NCBI GenBank assembly: GCA_012033335.1
Contig: JAAURB010000045.1
Coordinates: forward strand, 1 to 40,182
DNA length: 40,182 bases
Reading direction: 5' to 3'
Source: Oscillatoriales cyanobacterium RM2_1_1
GTDB lineage: Bacteria > Cyanobacteriota > Cyanobacteriia > Cyanobacteriales > Microcoleaceae
The notes below the pieces were generated by a model. The model saw nothing but the letters and a program-made list of their open reading frames with translations. It was not told the origin of the DNA and ran no database searches. Below are positions 8,003 to 16,762 of the stretch, one piece after another. The translations under genes and the position numbers were made by a program. Positions within the stretch are counted from its first letter, which is position 1; the number at the start of each line of letters is the position of its first letter.

Positions 8003-9012
8003 ATGTCTGAAATCGATCACAATTCCCTACGTGTACTTTGTCTGGGGGAGATCTTGCTGGATTACCTGGCAGACCAACCTGGACAGCCCCTTGAATCGGT
8101 TCAATCCTGGACTCCCTATCCCGGTGGTGCCCCTGCCAATGTCGCCTGTGGGCTGATCAAACTTGGAACCCCAGCCGGGTTTATCGGGGCGGTGGGTCAA
8201 GATCAAGCGGGAGAACACCTGCTCAGTCTCCTCCAGCAAATCGGTGTGAATACCGAGGGAGTCCAACAACATCCCCTCGCCCCCACCCGAAAAGCCTATG
8301 TGGTGCGATCGCCGATGGAGAGCGAGAATTTGCTGGATTTGGTCAGGAACAGCCCCATGGGTTTGCCGATGCCCATCTCCAGGGTCAGCTCTTGCCTGAA
8401 TCCCTATTTGCCGAGGCAGAATTTTTAGTTCTGGGAACCCTGGTTTTATCGGGCTCCCCTTCCCGGGAAGCGGCCCTGCGAAGTTTGAGGCTAGCAGAAA
8501 AACATCACCTGAAAATCTTTCTAGATGTCAACTGGCGGCCCATGTTTTGGGATGGGGAAGGGGATCCCAAGCTGCTGATCCTGGAAACCCTAAAGCAGGT
8601 TGATTTTGTGAAGCTATCCCAGGCAGAAAGTGAGTGGCTGTTTGAGACGATCAATCCGATTGATGTGTGCTATCAACTGGCCACAGTAGAGGGGGCAATT
8701 GTTACCTTTGGGAAGCGCGGGTGTGCCTATTGCCTGAGTGGCCATAGCGGTATTCTTCAGGGCTTTCCGGTCAATTCAGCGGATACCACAGGGGCCGGAG
8801 ATGGGTTTGTGGCGGGGCTGGTGCATCAATTGTGTCAGCAGGGAATTCAGGCCCTCAAAGACCCTCAGAAGGTTGAACAGATGGTGATCTATGCCAATGC
8901 CGTAGGAGCCCTGACCACAATCCGACCGGGGGCGATCTCCGCTCAACCCACCGCAACGGAAGTTGAAGCATTTCTGCAAAATCACACCCAAAATCAAACC
9001 CAACCCTCCTGA
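8003..9012 (+). pseudogene. PfkB-family carbohydrate kinase (fructokinase-like), interrupted by a -1 frameshift
   Basis: Two frames together give one sugar kinase of about 336 residues. Frame 1 (8003 to about 8312) has RVLCLGEILLDYLAD, the substrate-binding PGGAPANVACGLIKLG and ends in TRKAYVVRS. Frame 2 (about 8311 to 9012) continues with DGEREFAGFGQ and carries the PfkB signature DTTGAGDGFVAGL with its catalytic Asp. Inserting one G turns TCG CC GAT into TCG GCC GAT and restores a single reading frame. The break falls exactly on the HIP1 octamer GCGATCGC (8305-8312). Either a one-base consensus error or a recent null mutation fits; both halves are otherwise well conserved, which favours error. 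The intact enzyme would phosphorylate fructose or a similar sugar with ATP. Confidence 0.85.
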
Positions 9013-9013
9013 C

Positions 9014-9077
9014 CTGTAAGGGCTGGGTCTCTGAATCTGTAGGGGCTGGGTCTCCCAGCCCTCTTAACCCAGCCCTA
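9014..9077. repeat. AGGGGCTGGGTCTCCCAGCC hairpin repeat cluster
   Basis: Two units of the TGTAGGGGCTGGGTCT type follow the sugar kinase stop. The second forms a perfect 8-bp stem GGGCTGGG (9043-9050), TCT, CCCAGCCC (9054-9061), and a partial third unit (AACCCAGCCCT) follows. It is the same family as 3179-3250. It may end the kinase transcript before the CoA-binding gene. Confidence 0.75.
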
Positions 9078-9111
9078 ATCAAAAAAATATTCTAACCCCA
9101 GGGGGGCAAAG

Positions 9112-9540
9112 ATGAATCCCAAGGATCTCAACCGCAATGATCAGGCGATGGGTCAGATCTTGAGTCAGGCCCAAGTTGTCGCTGTAGTTGGTCATTCCGA
9201 TCAACCGGATCGCACCAGCTATCAAATTGCTCAATTTCTCCGTCAGGTGGGCTACCGAGTATATCCCGTTAATCCAATGATTCAAATGATTCAGGGTCAA
9301 CCCTGCTATCGGGATCTGAAGTCCGTCCCGGAACCGATTGATATTGTCAATGTTTTCCGCCGCTCAGAATTTTTAGCCGAGATTACCGCCGCCGCGATCA
9401 CTGTTCAAGCCAGGACACTTTGGGGACAACTGGGAGTGGTGGATTGGGCAGCGGCTGAAATGGCGCAAAAAGCTGGATTGTCCGTGGCCATGGATCGATG
9501 TATCAAAATTGAGTATGAACGATTGAAGATTCATTGCTAA
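9112..9540 (+). CDS. CoA-binding protein (YccU-like, Rossmann fold)
   Basis: This 142-residue single CoA-binding domain resembles the N-terminal domain of succinyl-CoA synthetase alpha. It has the nucleotide loop VVGHSDQPDRTSYQIAQFL, then VGYRVYPVNP, the DIVNVFRR strand-turn and a C-terminal AMDRCIKIEYERL, all usual for the YccU family. Family members bind CoA; their physiological role is unclear. The ATG at 9112 follows a purine-rich GGGGGGCAAAG stretch. It lies 80 bp upstream of the ABC ATPase on the same strand; joint transcription is possible. Confidence 0.88.
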   Translation: MNPKDLNRNDQAMGQILSQAQVVAVVGHSDQPDRTSYQIAQFLRQVGYRVYPVNPMIQMIQGQPCYRDLKSVPEPIDIVNVFRRSEFLAEITAAAITVQARTLWGQLGVVDWAAAEMAQKAGLSVAMDRCIKIEYERLKIHC

Positions 9541-9620
9541 GTTTCTCATGGTGCTGGAGCCCGAGATTGAAAAGCATTGTATTCCCAGTCAACCCCTATC
9601 AAACGCAAAACAGGAAGCAA

Positions 9621-10544
9621 ATGTCTGAAACTCAGCCAATGATTCAAACTCAAAACTTAGGGAAGTTTTATCGCACCGGCTTTTGGATGAACCGGAAAGT
9701 CGAACCCCTGAAGAGTTGTACCCTGGAGGTTTATCCGGGAGAGACGTTTGGATTGTTGGGGCGTAATGGGGCTGGCAAAACAACCCTGCTAAAGATTTTG
9801 CTAGGGATTGTCCGTCCCACCTCTGGATCGGGTCTGCTACGGGGCCAACCCCTGGGCGATCGCCGGGTGAAGCAATCGGTCGGGTATTTGCCGGAAAACC
9901 CGTATTTCTATCAGCGCCTGACGGCTTGGGAGTTACTGGAATTCTCCGCTGGACTGTTTCAGATTCCTGCCAGTATCCGGAAGCAACGGATTCCTCAGCT
10001 TTTTGATCGGGTCGGCTTGGATAAAAAAGTGGCCCTGAAAAAACAAATTCGCCAGTATTCCAAGGGGATGGTGCAGCGGGTCGGCATGGCCCAAACCCTG
10101 ATTAATGATCCACAAATTGTATTTCTCGACGAACCTATGTCAGGACTTGATCCGATTGGTCACTATCAGATTCGCGAGATTATTCTATCCCTCAAGGCGG
10201 AGAAAAAGACCGTATTTTTTAATAGCCATGTGCTTTCGGATGTAGAAAAAATTTGCGATCGCGTGGCCCTGTTAGACCAGGGAAAACTGATCTGTTCGGG
10301 TTCCCTGGATGAGTTGTTAGGGGTGACGGAAACCTATGCCGTTCAGGGGAAGGGAGGAGATGTCGGGCAACTCCAGCCCTATCTAACCGACTTTAAGTTT
10401 GAGTCTGGATTCTGGCAAGGTCATATTCGGGGAGATTATTCCCAATTTGTCGGTCACTTAGCAGCGATCAATGCTCAACTGATTTCCCTCAAGTTAGAGC
10501 GAAGAACCTTGGAGGAATTCTTCATGGAGCAGGTTCAGCCTTAG
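9621..10544 (+). CDS. ABC transporter ATP-binding protein (CcmA/NatA type)
   Basis: The 307-residue ATPase has Walker A GRNGAGKT (residues 47-54), the ABC signature YSKGM (146-150), Walker B VFLDEP (167-172) and the H-loop His at 203. A C-terminal extension of about 80 residues is typical of ATPases that partner ABC-2 type membrane proteins in export of drugs, lipids or polysaccharides. The frame is open from 9534, but the ATG at 9621 has an AGGAAG ribosome site and removes 29 atypical residues. No permease gene follows; the next gene is convergent and overlaps its end by 4 bp. The partner must be encoded elsewhere, or this is an orphan component. Confidence 0.9.
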   Translation: MSETQPMIQTQNLGKFYRTGFWMNRKVEPLKSCTLEVYPGETFGLLGRNGAGKTTLLKILLGIVRPTSGSGLLRGQPLGDRRVKQSVGYLPENPYFYQRLTAWELLEFSAGLFQIPASIRKQRIPQLFDRVGLDKKVALKKQIRQYSKGMVQRVGMAQTLINDPQIVFLDEPMSGLDPIGHYQIREIILSLKAEKKTVFFNSHVLSDVEKICDRVALLDQGKLICSGSLDELLGVTETYAVQGKGGDVGQLQPYLTDFKFESGFWQGHIRGDYSQFVGHLAAINAQLISLKLERRTLEEFFMEQVQP

Positions 10545-11341
10545 AATTTGGCTCTAGAAAGGGAATTATGGATGCCCGCCTCAACCCAATTCAGGAGTAA
10601 CCCGCTGTGGTCGAGGGGTTGAGCCAGGGCCAACTTCACTTGAGGAAACCGTTGCCCAAGTCGGGTGATATCCTGCTGAATCGCGCCTGTAATGCCCCCG
10701 GAAAAAATAAAGTAGGGCAAAATCCCAATGGTTTGTATCCCAGCGTGAATTAACTGCTGCACTTGAGTATCTAGAGAAGGAGACACAGACCAGTAGGCTG
10801 GAACCGCTGCAAGTTGATGGGCTAAGCGTTCCATCGGTTGATTGCCTCTAGGTCGGCGACTGCCATGGCCCACAATCACCCAGGTATCCACAGGAATCGC
10901 CGCCAGATAAGTTTGCAGGGTTTGAGTGATCTGGGTCGTTTGGGCTCCAAGATAGGGCAGAACCTCTAGGTGAACCTCAGAACCCAAGGCTTCCCGAGCC
11001 ATTGCTATTTCTAGGGGAATGTCCGCTTGAACATGCACTCCAGAAAATAAAAATAAGGGAAAAAGCCGAATGGCTGTGGGTCGAGGGGGTTCCAGGGAAT
11101 GGAAGAAATGTTGGATTTGCTGATGCAGGGAAATCGGAGCACATTCCAAAGTTCCTGTGCCGACGGTGATAGGAGCTTGATCCCCCGTAACGTTATGACT
11201 ATTCGCCCCAATATTCGCCCCAATATTCTCGGCTAGGCGATGTTCCAAGCGACGTTCTAAGTCCCTGGCCAACTGTTCTAAAGCCACTGGATAATTGGGA
11301 TCGCGGCTACCATGGGCGATTAGCAAGTAAACCGATGACAT
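10541..11341 (-). CDS. CbiX-type sirohydrochlorin chelatase (two-domain)
   Basis: The 266-residue protein has two CbiX half-domains. The first opens with LLIAHGSRDPNYPVALEQLA and contains the metal-site LFPLFLFSGVHVQADIP; the second has WVIVGHGSRRPRGNQ and ILPYFIFSGGITGAI. The family inserts Co2+ or Fe2+ into sirohydrochlorin for cobalamin or siroheme synthesis; the paired His residues bind metal. The linker near residues 38-58 carries an exact 12-bp tandem duplication (11201-11224) that repeats IGAN. The metal cannot be told from sequence, so the name SirB or CbiX is left open. Its 3' end overlaps the convergent ABC ATPase gene by 4 bp. Confidence 0.88.
   Translation of the reverse strand: MSSVYLLIAHGSRDPNYPVALEQLARDLERRLEHRLAENIGANIGANSHNVTGDQAPITVGTGTLECAPISLHQQIQHFFHSLEPPRPTAIRLFPLFLFSGVHVQADIPLEIAMAREALGSEVHLEVLPYLGAQTTQITQTLQTYLAAIPVDTWVIVGHGSRRPRGNQPMERLAHQLAAVPAYWSVSPSLDTQVQQLIHAGIQTIGILPYFIFSGGITGAIQQDITRLGQRFPQVKLALAQPLDHSGLLLNWVEAGIHNSLSRAKF
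11201..11224. repeat. 12-bp perfect tandem duplication
   Basis: ATTCGCCCCAAT is present twice in direct succession (11201-11212 and 11213-11224). It lies in frame inside the chelatase gene and repeats IGAN. Confidence 0.9.
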
Positions 11342-11413
11342 AGGGTAATACTCTAATGAACCTGAAACATTGATCGGAGATAGTTAACGGGTTAAGTAAA
11401 CGAGCCAGGAATT

Positions 11414-11480
11414 TCTATCAAATAAAATATAAATCTTGTGGAGTAGGCATCTTGTCTGCCAAGAAACAGCCATCTCGGCT
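11414..11480. repeat. dispersed repeat, copy 2 (GTGGAGYAGGCATCTTG family)
   Basis: TCTATCAAAT (11414) followed by GTGGAGTAGGCATCTTG and AAGAAACAGCCATCT parallels 4657-4730 in the same order. It is intergenic, between the chelatase start and the cyclase stop. Confidence 0.65.
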
Positions 11481-11505
11481 ATTTACTCTTTATAATCCAT
11501 AATCT

Positions 11506-12587
11506 TCAGCTCTCCTGAATCACTGTATCCATTGATTCATAGGCACTTGCCACCAGCCTCCGACCTGTCAAAAAATAAGTGGTCATTTCCCCCTTGCCCT
11601 TGACTGGAATTGATCCCCGTTGTTCAAAACTATGGGTTTCCTTAAGCCGTTCGTAGGTGGCTTGAGTTACCTGAATCTTACCCGGCAAGCCATGGGACTC
11701 CATCCGATTAGCGGTATTCACCGTATCTCCCCAGAGGTCGTAGGTGATCTTACGAGTGCCAATTACTCCGGCTTCAACGGGGCCCGTATTGATCCCAATC
11801 CGCATCGTCAGGGGCTCTGGCCCCCTCAAGCTAAATTGTCCGATAACGGCTTGCATGTCCAAAGCCATGTTTGCCACTGCTGCCGGATGGTCAGGTAAAG
11901 GGTTGGGTAATCCCCCTACCAGCATATAGGCATCTCCCAGGGTTTTGATCTTCTCCAGGTCATACTTATCTGCTAATTCATCAAATCTAGAGAAAATCTG
12001 ACTGAGAATACTGACTAATTTATGTGGAGATAGTCCTGCAGACAGCTCAGTAAAGTTTGCAATATCTCCGAATAGAACCGTGACATCTTCGAAGCTGTCA
12101 GCAATCATCTGCTCCCCCCTTTTCAATCGTTCAGCAATCGGTTTGGGCAGAATATTTAATAACAACTGGTCTGACTTTTCGCGTTCGGCGGTGAGCTGTT
12201 TTAAATAGCGATTTTTTCTAGGGAAGCATTGATCCGGGCTCTCAATAGCACGGCATTAAAAGGCTTTGGCAGGTAATCCTCTGCGCCCAACTCAATACAT
12301 CGAACCACACTATCAACATCATCTACTGCTGAGATCATGACCACTGGAATATGACACAACTTATGATTTTGCTTCATCGTCTCCAATACCTGGTAGCCAT
12401 TCATCTGAGGCATCATAATGTCTAAGAGCACCAAATCCGGCTCTTGAATCTGCATGATCTCTAGAGCTTCTATGCCATTGACCGCAGTTTTTACTGAATG
12501 CCCCTCCCGCCTGACTCGACGGGACAGGAGATCGCGATTGACCTCATTGTCGTCCACAATTAATACATAGCTTGAATCAACATTCAT
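11506..12587 (-). pseudogene. response regulator with C-terminal class III adenylate cyclase, interrupted by a frameshift
   Basis: The 5' part (12587 to about 12213) is a receiver domain: acidic pocket VDDNE, phospho-Asp in LLDIMMPQMNG and Lys in LPKPFNA. It stops four codons after SLEK. The other frame continues as NRYLKQLTAEREKSDQLLLN, a typical signalling-helix linker, then the cyclase with metal Asp in VLFGDIANFT and LGDAYM, the substrate Lys in EKIKTLGDAY, the Asp in DLWGDTVN that favours ATP, and the NTANRM Arg. One extra A in the A6 run near 12214-12219 would give a single protein of about 360 residues. It is the last gene of a kinase-receiver-cyclase operon and is the likely output, making cAMP. 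Alternatives to a lost base are sequencing error or -1 slippage on the A run. Confidence 0.85.
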
Positions 12588-12686
12588 GAATGGGTCTATC
12601 CCATGAGAGGGTCACCGATCACCAACGGACGGGCGTAAAAAAACAGCAGGTCAGAGCAATGATAGCCAGGAAACTCAGAACTCAAA

Positions 12687-13063
12687 TCAGGACAGGGTTG
12701 CCTGGTGCAGTAAGGTTTCAATTTTCTCTAGCAGTCGAGAAAATTCTATCGGCTTTGTATCATAATCATCACATCCTGCAGCCAGACACTTTTCGCGATC
12801 GCCGCCATGGCATGGGCAGTCAGGGCAATCACTGGAATAGTCCGAGTTTGAGGATGAGCTTTGATTTCTCGAGTGGCTTGCCAGCCATCTTTGATTGGTA
12901 AACTCATGTCCATCAAGATCAAATTTGGCTGTTCAATCTGAGTAATCTCTACCCCTTCAGCCCCATCCACTGCAATCAGGACATCATACCCCTTGCGGGC
13001 TAGACGACGCTTTAGCATATCTCGATTCATTTCGTTGTCTTCGACCAGCAGAATCTTCGTCAT
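12687..13063 (-). pseudogene. CheY-like single-domain response regulator, interrupted by a frameshift
   Basis: The receiver begins TKILLVEDNEMNRDMLKRRL and has the phospho-Asp in [13 protein letters not shown] and the switch Thr in IALTAHAMA. In the given sequence the frame then runs into unrelated residues and stops at 12746. Adding one G after ATGGCG restores [19 protein letters not shown], including the conserved Lys-Pro, and carries the protein to a stop at 12687 (about 125 residues, normal for a receiver). The break abuts a HIP1 octamer at 12795-12802. It starts 17 bp after the kinase stop, so the genes are co-transcribed, and it is a plausible phosphate acceptor for the hybrid kinase. 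Confidence 0.85.
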
Positions 13064-13080
13064 AATCGCTTGGGGCAGAA

Positions 13081-16000
13081 TTAGAGTTTGGATTCGGAGT
13101 TGGAATAGGGAGCAAGCCAGGTCAGGGGTTCAAGGGTTGTACGAATCAACTGATGAATTTCATCCAGTAATTCGTGACTACTATAGCTACCCTTTTGCAA
13201 AATCTGCTCAACAGATTCTCGCAATTGAGCCCGTTCTGCCGCCGTCAGATCGATAGCCGTAATCACAATGACGGGAATATCCGCCCAATCTGAAACCTGC
13301 CTCAACTCAGTAATGAATTCAAAGCCGTTCATTCGAGGTAAGATCAAGTCTAGCAAAATCAATCGAGGTTGATTCTGATTCAAGTAGTCTAGAGCAATTT
13401 GCCCATCTTCTGCCGTAGCCACTTGCCAGCCATCCTGTTCCAGGATCTCCCGCAATAGCCGAACCGTGTCTTGATGATCTTCAACAATCAGAATCTCACC
13501 GGGAGAAACATCAGGCTGTAGACCGCTTTGACGGGGCTGATACTTATTCAGTAGCCCAATTAATCGCTTATTGTCAAAGGGCTTGAGCAGATAATCTGAT
13601 GCACCTAAAGAAAATCCCTGGGCCTTATCACTCACAAATGATAGTACAATCACAGGAATATCACTGAGGTGGGGATCGGCCTTGAGGGCAGACAATACCG
13701 CCCAACCATCCATACTGGGCATCATGATATCGAGGGTAATCACATCTGGCTGGTAATCCCGGGCATAGCGCAGTCCCTCTTCTCCATTCGTGGCAACGAT
13801 GGCTTCTAGCCCCGCCTGTCTGAGCGATCGCACTATCAAATCCCGAGAGGCGGGATCATCATCAATCACCAAAACAGTTCTAGGGGCAATTCTAGAGACA
13901 GTTTCAAGGTCAGTTCTAGCTTCAGGTATGGGCCGGGTTTTGGCCTCATTCCTGGGAAAAGGATCAGGTTTGAGGGCTAACTCCATTTCCCCCAAAGCAT
14001 TTAAGTAATCAAACCCATGGGTTAAATGTTCGTCAGTAACTGGTTCATTAGTAATTGTCTCAGGTAGAATCACTGTAAACGTTGATCCCTGATCCAGTTC
14101 ACTGTCCACCAGAATAATTCCCCCCATCATCTGACAAAAACGCTGGCTGATGGCCAATCCCAATCCGGTTCCCCCATAGCGACGGGTTGTGGAGGCATCC
14201 CCCTGGGTAAAGGGTTGAAATAAAATATCCTGTTGATCCAGACTCATGCCAATTCCCGTATCCTTCACCTGAAACCGAATACAGGGTTGGGGTTCAGCTA
14301 AATGCAGAGAATTTCTTGATCCCAGGATTTCAGCCAAGCACAGGCTACAGGCTTCAACGCTAACCTCGATTTCTCCCGTGGTGGTGAACTTGGCGGCATT
14401 ACTCAGTAAGTTCAGCAAAATTTGCCGCACTTTTGTCATGTCAGCACACATGGTGGATACAGAATTCAGGAAGCGAACCTCTACCCGATTGCCATTTTGA
14501 TCAATTAAGGGTTGAGCCATCGCCACCACCATTTCAATCAAATCTGGAATACTGAAGGTTTCCAGATACAAATCCATCCGACCGGCTTCAATTTTGGAAA
14601 TATCGAGAATGTCGTTGATCAGGGCTAATAGATCCCGTCCGGCGGTACAAATGCGCTCTAAATCAGACCCCAGATCGGTATAACCCAGATCGGTGACTTC
14701 CTCGAGTAAAATTTCGCTGTATCCGATGATGGCATTCAGAGGAGTCCGGAGCTCGTGGCTCATATTGGCTAAAAAGGTGCTTTTTGCCCGGCTAGCCGCC
14801 ACCGCCGCTTCCTTTGCCTGTTTCAAGGTTTCTGCTGTCTGTTTACTGTCTGTAATATCTGAAACGGTGCTTTCAAAATACAGTAGCCGTCCGGCCTGAT
14901 CCCGAGCGGCACGGGTATTTTCTGAAATCCAGATCAGACTGCCATCCCGGCGATAAACCTGAGATTCAAACCGAAATACACACCCTTCTACCTGGACAGT
15001 CTGGATAAATTCCTGTCGTCGATCCGGGTTCAGGTAGAGTTGTTGACCAATATCCGTCAGAGATTGCATCAATTCCTCCGAGGACTCGTACCCTAAGATA
15101 TTCGCTAGGGCTAGGTTTGCACTGAGATATTGGCCTTGAAGGGTGGTTTGACAAATCCCCTCAGCGGCATTTTCAAAGATACTGCGGTATTTGGCTTCCG
15201 CCTGGCGCAGAGCTGTTTCAACTCGTCTGCGCTCTAGGGCATTGGAAAACATCTCCGCCACCATTTTAAGCAGCCCTCCACTGTCCACGGGCCAACTGTA
15301 GGTGCTATGGGTCGCGTCAAATCGTAGAAATCCCACCAGCGATCGCTGGCAAACCAGGGGAATCAACGTCAAGAATTGTAAATCTTGCAGATCATTACCC
15401 GGAGGGTGGTTTCCCTGACGAGACGGATGAAACTGACTGAGCACTGACAACTCCCCGCGAGCCACCTCGGGAAGATCACTGGCCAGTAGATGAATGCTCC
15501 GCAGAGGCTTCAACTGCTCCACAATCCAGGGAATAGTCATTGGGGTCAGGACAGGAGATGCCCCCTGAATCCGGTGTTTGATGGTCTGGATCAATTGCGC
15601 CTGAGTCGTAGGCATTGACTCCGAAGTCAGGACTGCCCCAGATTGCGGATCGGTATTAGCAACATTAGACGACAGTGACGAGGGCTCTAACCATTCACAA
15701 CAGGCGGCTCCAGAGAATTGAGAATTGGTCAGGAGATACAGGTATCCTCGACTGACCCCAATAAACTGACTGATTTTTGCCAGGGCCTGCTGAATTCCTT
15801 GATCCATTTCATCTGTGCTCAGCCTAATAAAGTGGGTCGAGAGACCGGTCAGCAACTGTTCAAAATCAACCCGCCGTTGTAGGGCTTGTTCAACTCGCTT
15901 GCGCTCCGTGATATCTCGAAAACTCCAGACTCGCCCGACCAGCTTATAGCCGACTTTTGAGGGATGAGAAGCAACCTCAAACGTTCTCCCATCCTTAAAT

Positions 16001-16435
16001 TCGACCACATCATGGGTTGGGGTTTGGGGCTCTGCGGATAGCCGCATGATGGTCTTGAGAAAATGGGGGGGGTTGCTTGAGCTGGCGGAAAACGAAGGTC
16101 AAAATCGATTGAGCTTGATCATCCGTCAACAGGGATTCTGGAATTTGCCAGAAGTCTACAAACCGTTGATTGAAGTTACAGATTTTTCCCGCTTTATCCA
16201 GGGCCAAAATCCCTGCATCTGTAGCATTGAAGGTGGCCTGCAAAAGGGAAAGTGATTGCTGAGCTTCGAGGACAGAGCCGGGTTGGTCAACTGGGTCTGG
16301 CTCTGAATCTGGGTTATAGACACTCAACTGCTTTAAAAACTGCTGCCAGCTTTCAAGGTCAGACGGTAATATTTGTTCACCGAGATTGAATTGGTCAAGC
16401 TGGCGTTGAAGCCAAGGGTGTATCATTTCACGCAA
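13081..16435 (-). pseudogene. hybrid sensor histidine kinase PAS-GAF-PAS-HisKA-HATPase-REC-REC, interrupted by a frameshift
   Basis: With one base removed from the C8 tract (16065-16072 region, G8 on the plus strand) the two frames 16435-16010 and 16047-13081 join into about 1117 residues. Order: PAS with PAC (about 64-185, ending WSFRDITERKRVEQ), GAF (190-400), PAS/PAC (413-530), HisKA with the phospho-His at about 560 (NMSHELRTPLNA), HATPase_c (670-780; NLLSNAAKF, DTGIGM, GGTGLGLAIS), REC1 (850-970; Asp in ITLDIMMPSMDG) and REC2 (980-1095; Asp in LLDLILPRMNG). No membrane segment is visible, so it is a cytosolic sensor, possibly of light, redox or a small ligand. It is the first gene of an operon with a CheY-like receiver and a receiver-cyclase. 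Confidence 0.88.
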
Positions 16436-16762
16436 CTACATAGATAAAAGGCTGATGTGAATTGTCTTGGGAAGGTTCCTGGGAATTTTCGTAGAATTGC
16501 CCTCGGCGAGCTAGGGGATCGAGTTCTGGAGCTATAACGGGTCAAGTCAGGGGCTAGATGACTGTTCAAATTACCATTCAAACAAAATTGTCAATTATTA
16601 CAAGGTGAGCAGTTTGCAGCCCAGGCTCCAATTTGGCTTTGTATGAAAATTACCTTTAGTCGAACGTTGTATAAAAATTTGTATAACCTTTAAGCCCATC
16701 AATCTATCCGGAGAAATGGTCTAGCCCTTCTTGTCCTATTCTGCCACAGGAAAACCAGGCTT
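16436..16762. other. intergenic region with no recognisable feature
   Basis: These 327 bp lie between the AI-2E-type gene and the hybrid kinase, both on the minus strand. The half next to the transporter is AT-rich (TTGTATAAAAATTTGTATAACC near 16670). I see no convincing ORF, hairpin with T-tract, RNA gene or operator. It must contain the kinase operon promoter, but I cannot place it. Confidence 0.5.

Noticed and set aside
9534-9620. 29-residue N-terminal extension of the ABC ATPase overlapping the CoA-binding gene
   Set aside because: The ATG at 9621 has an AGGAAG ribosome site and the extension does not look like an ABC ATPase.
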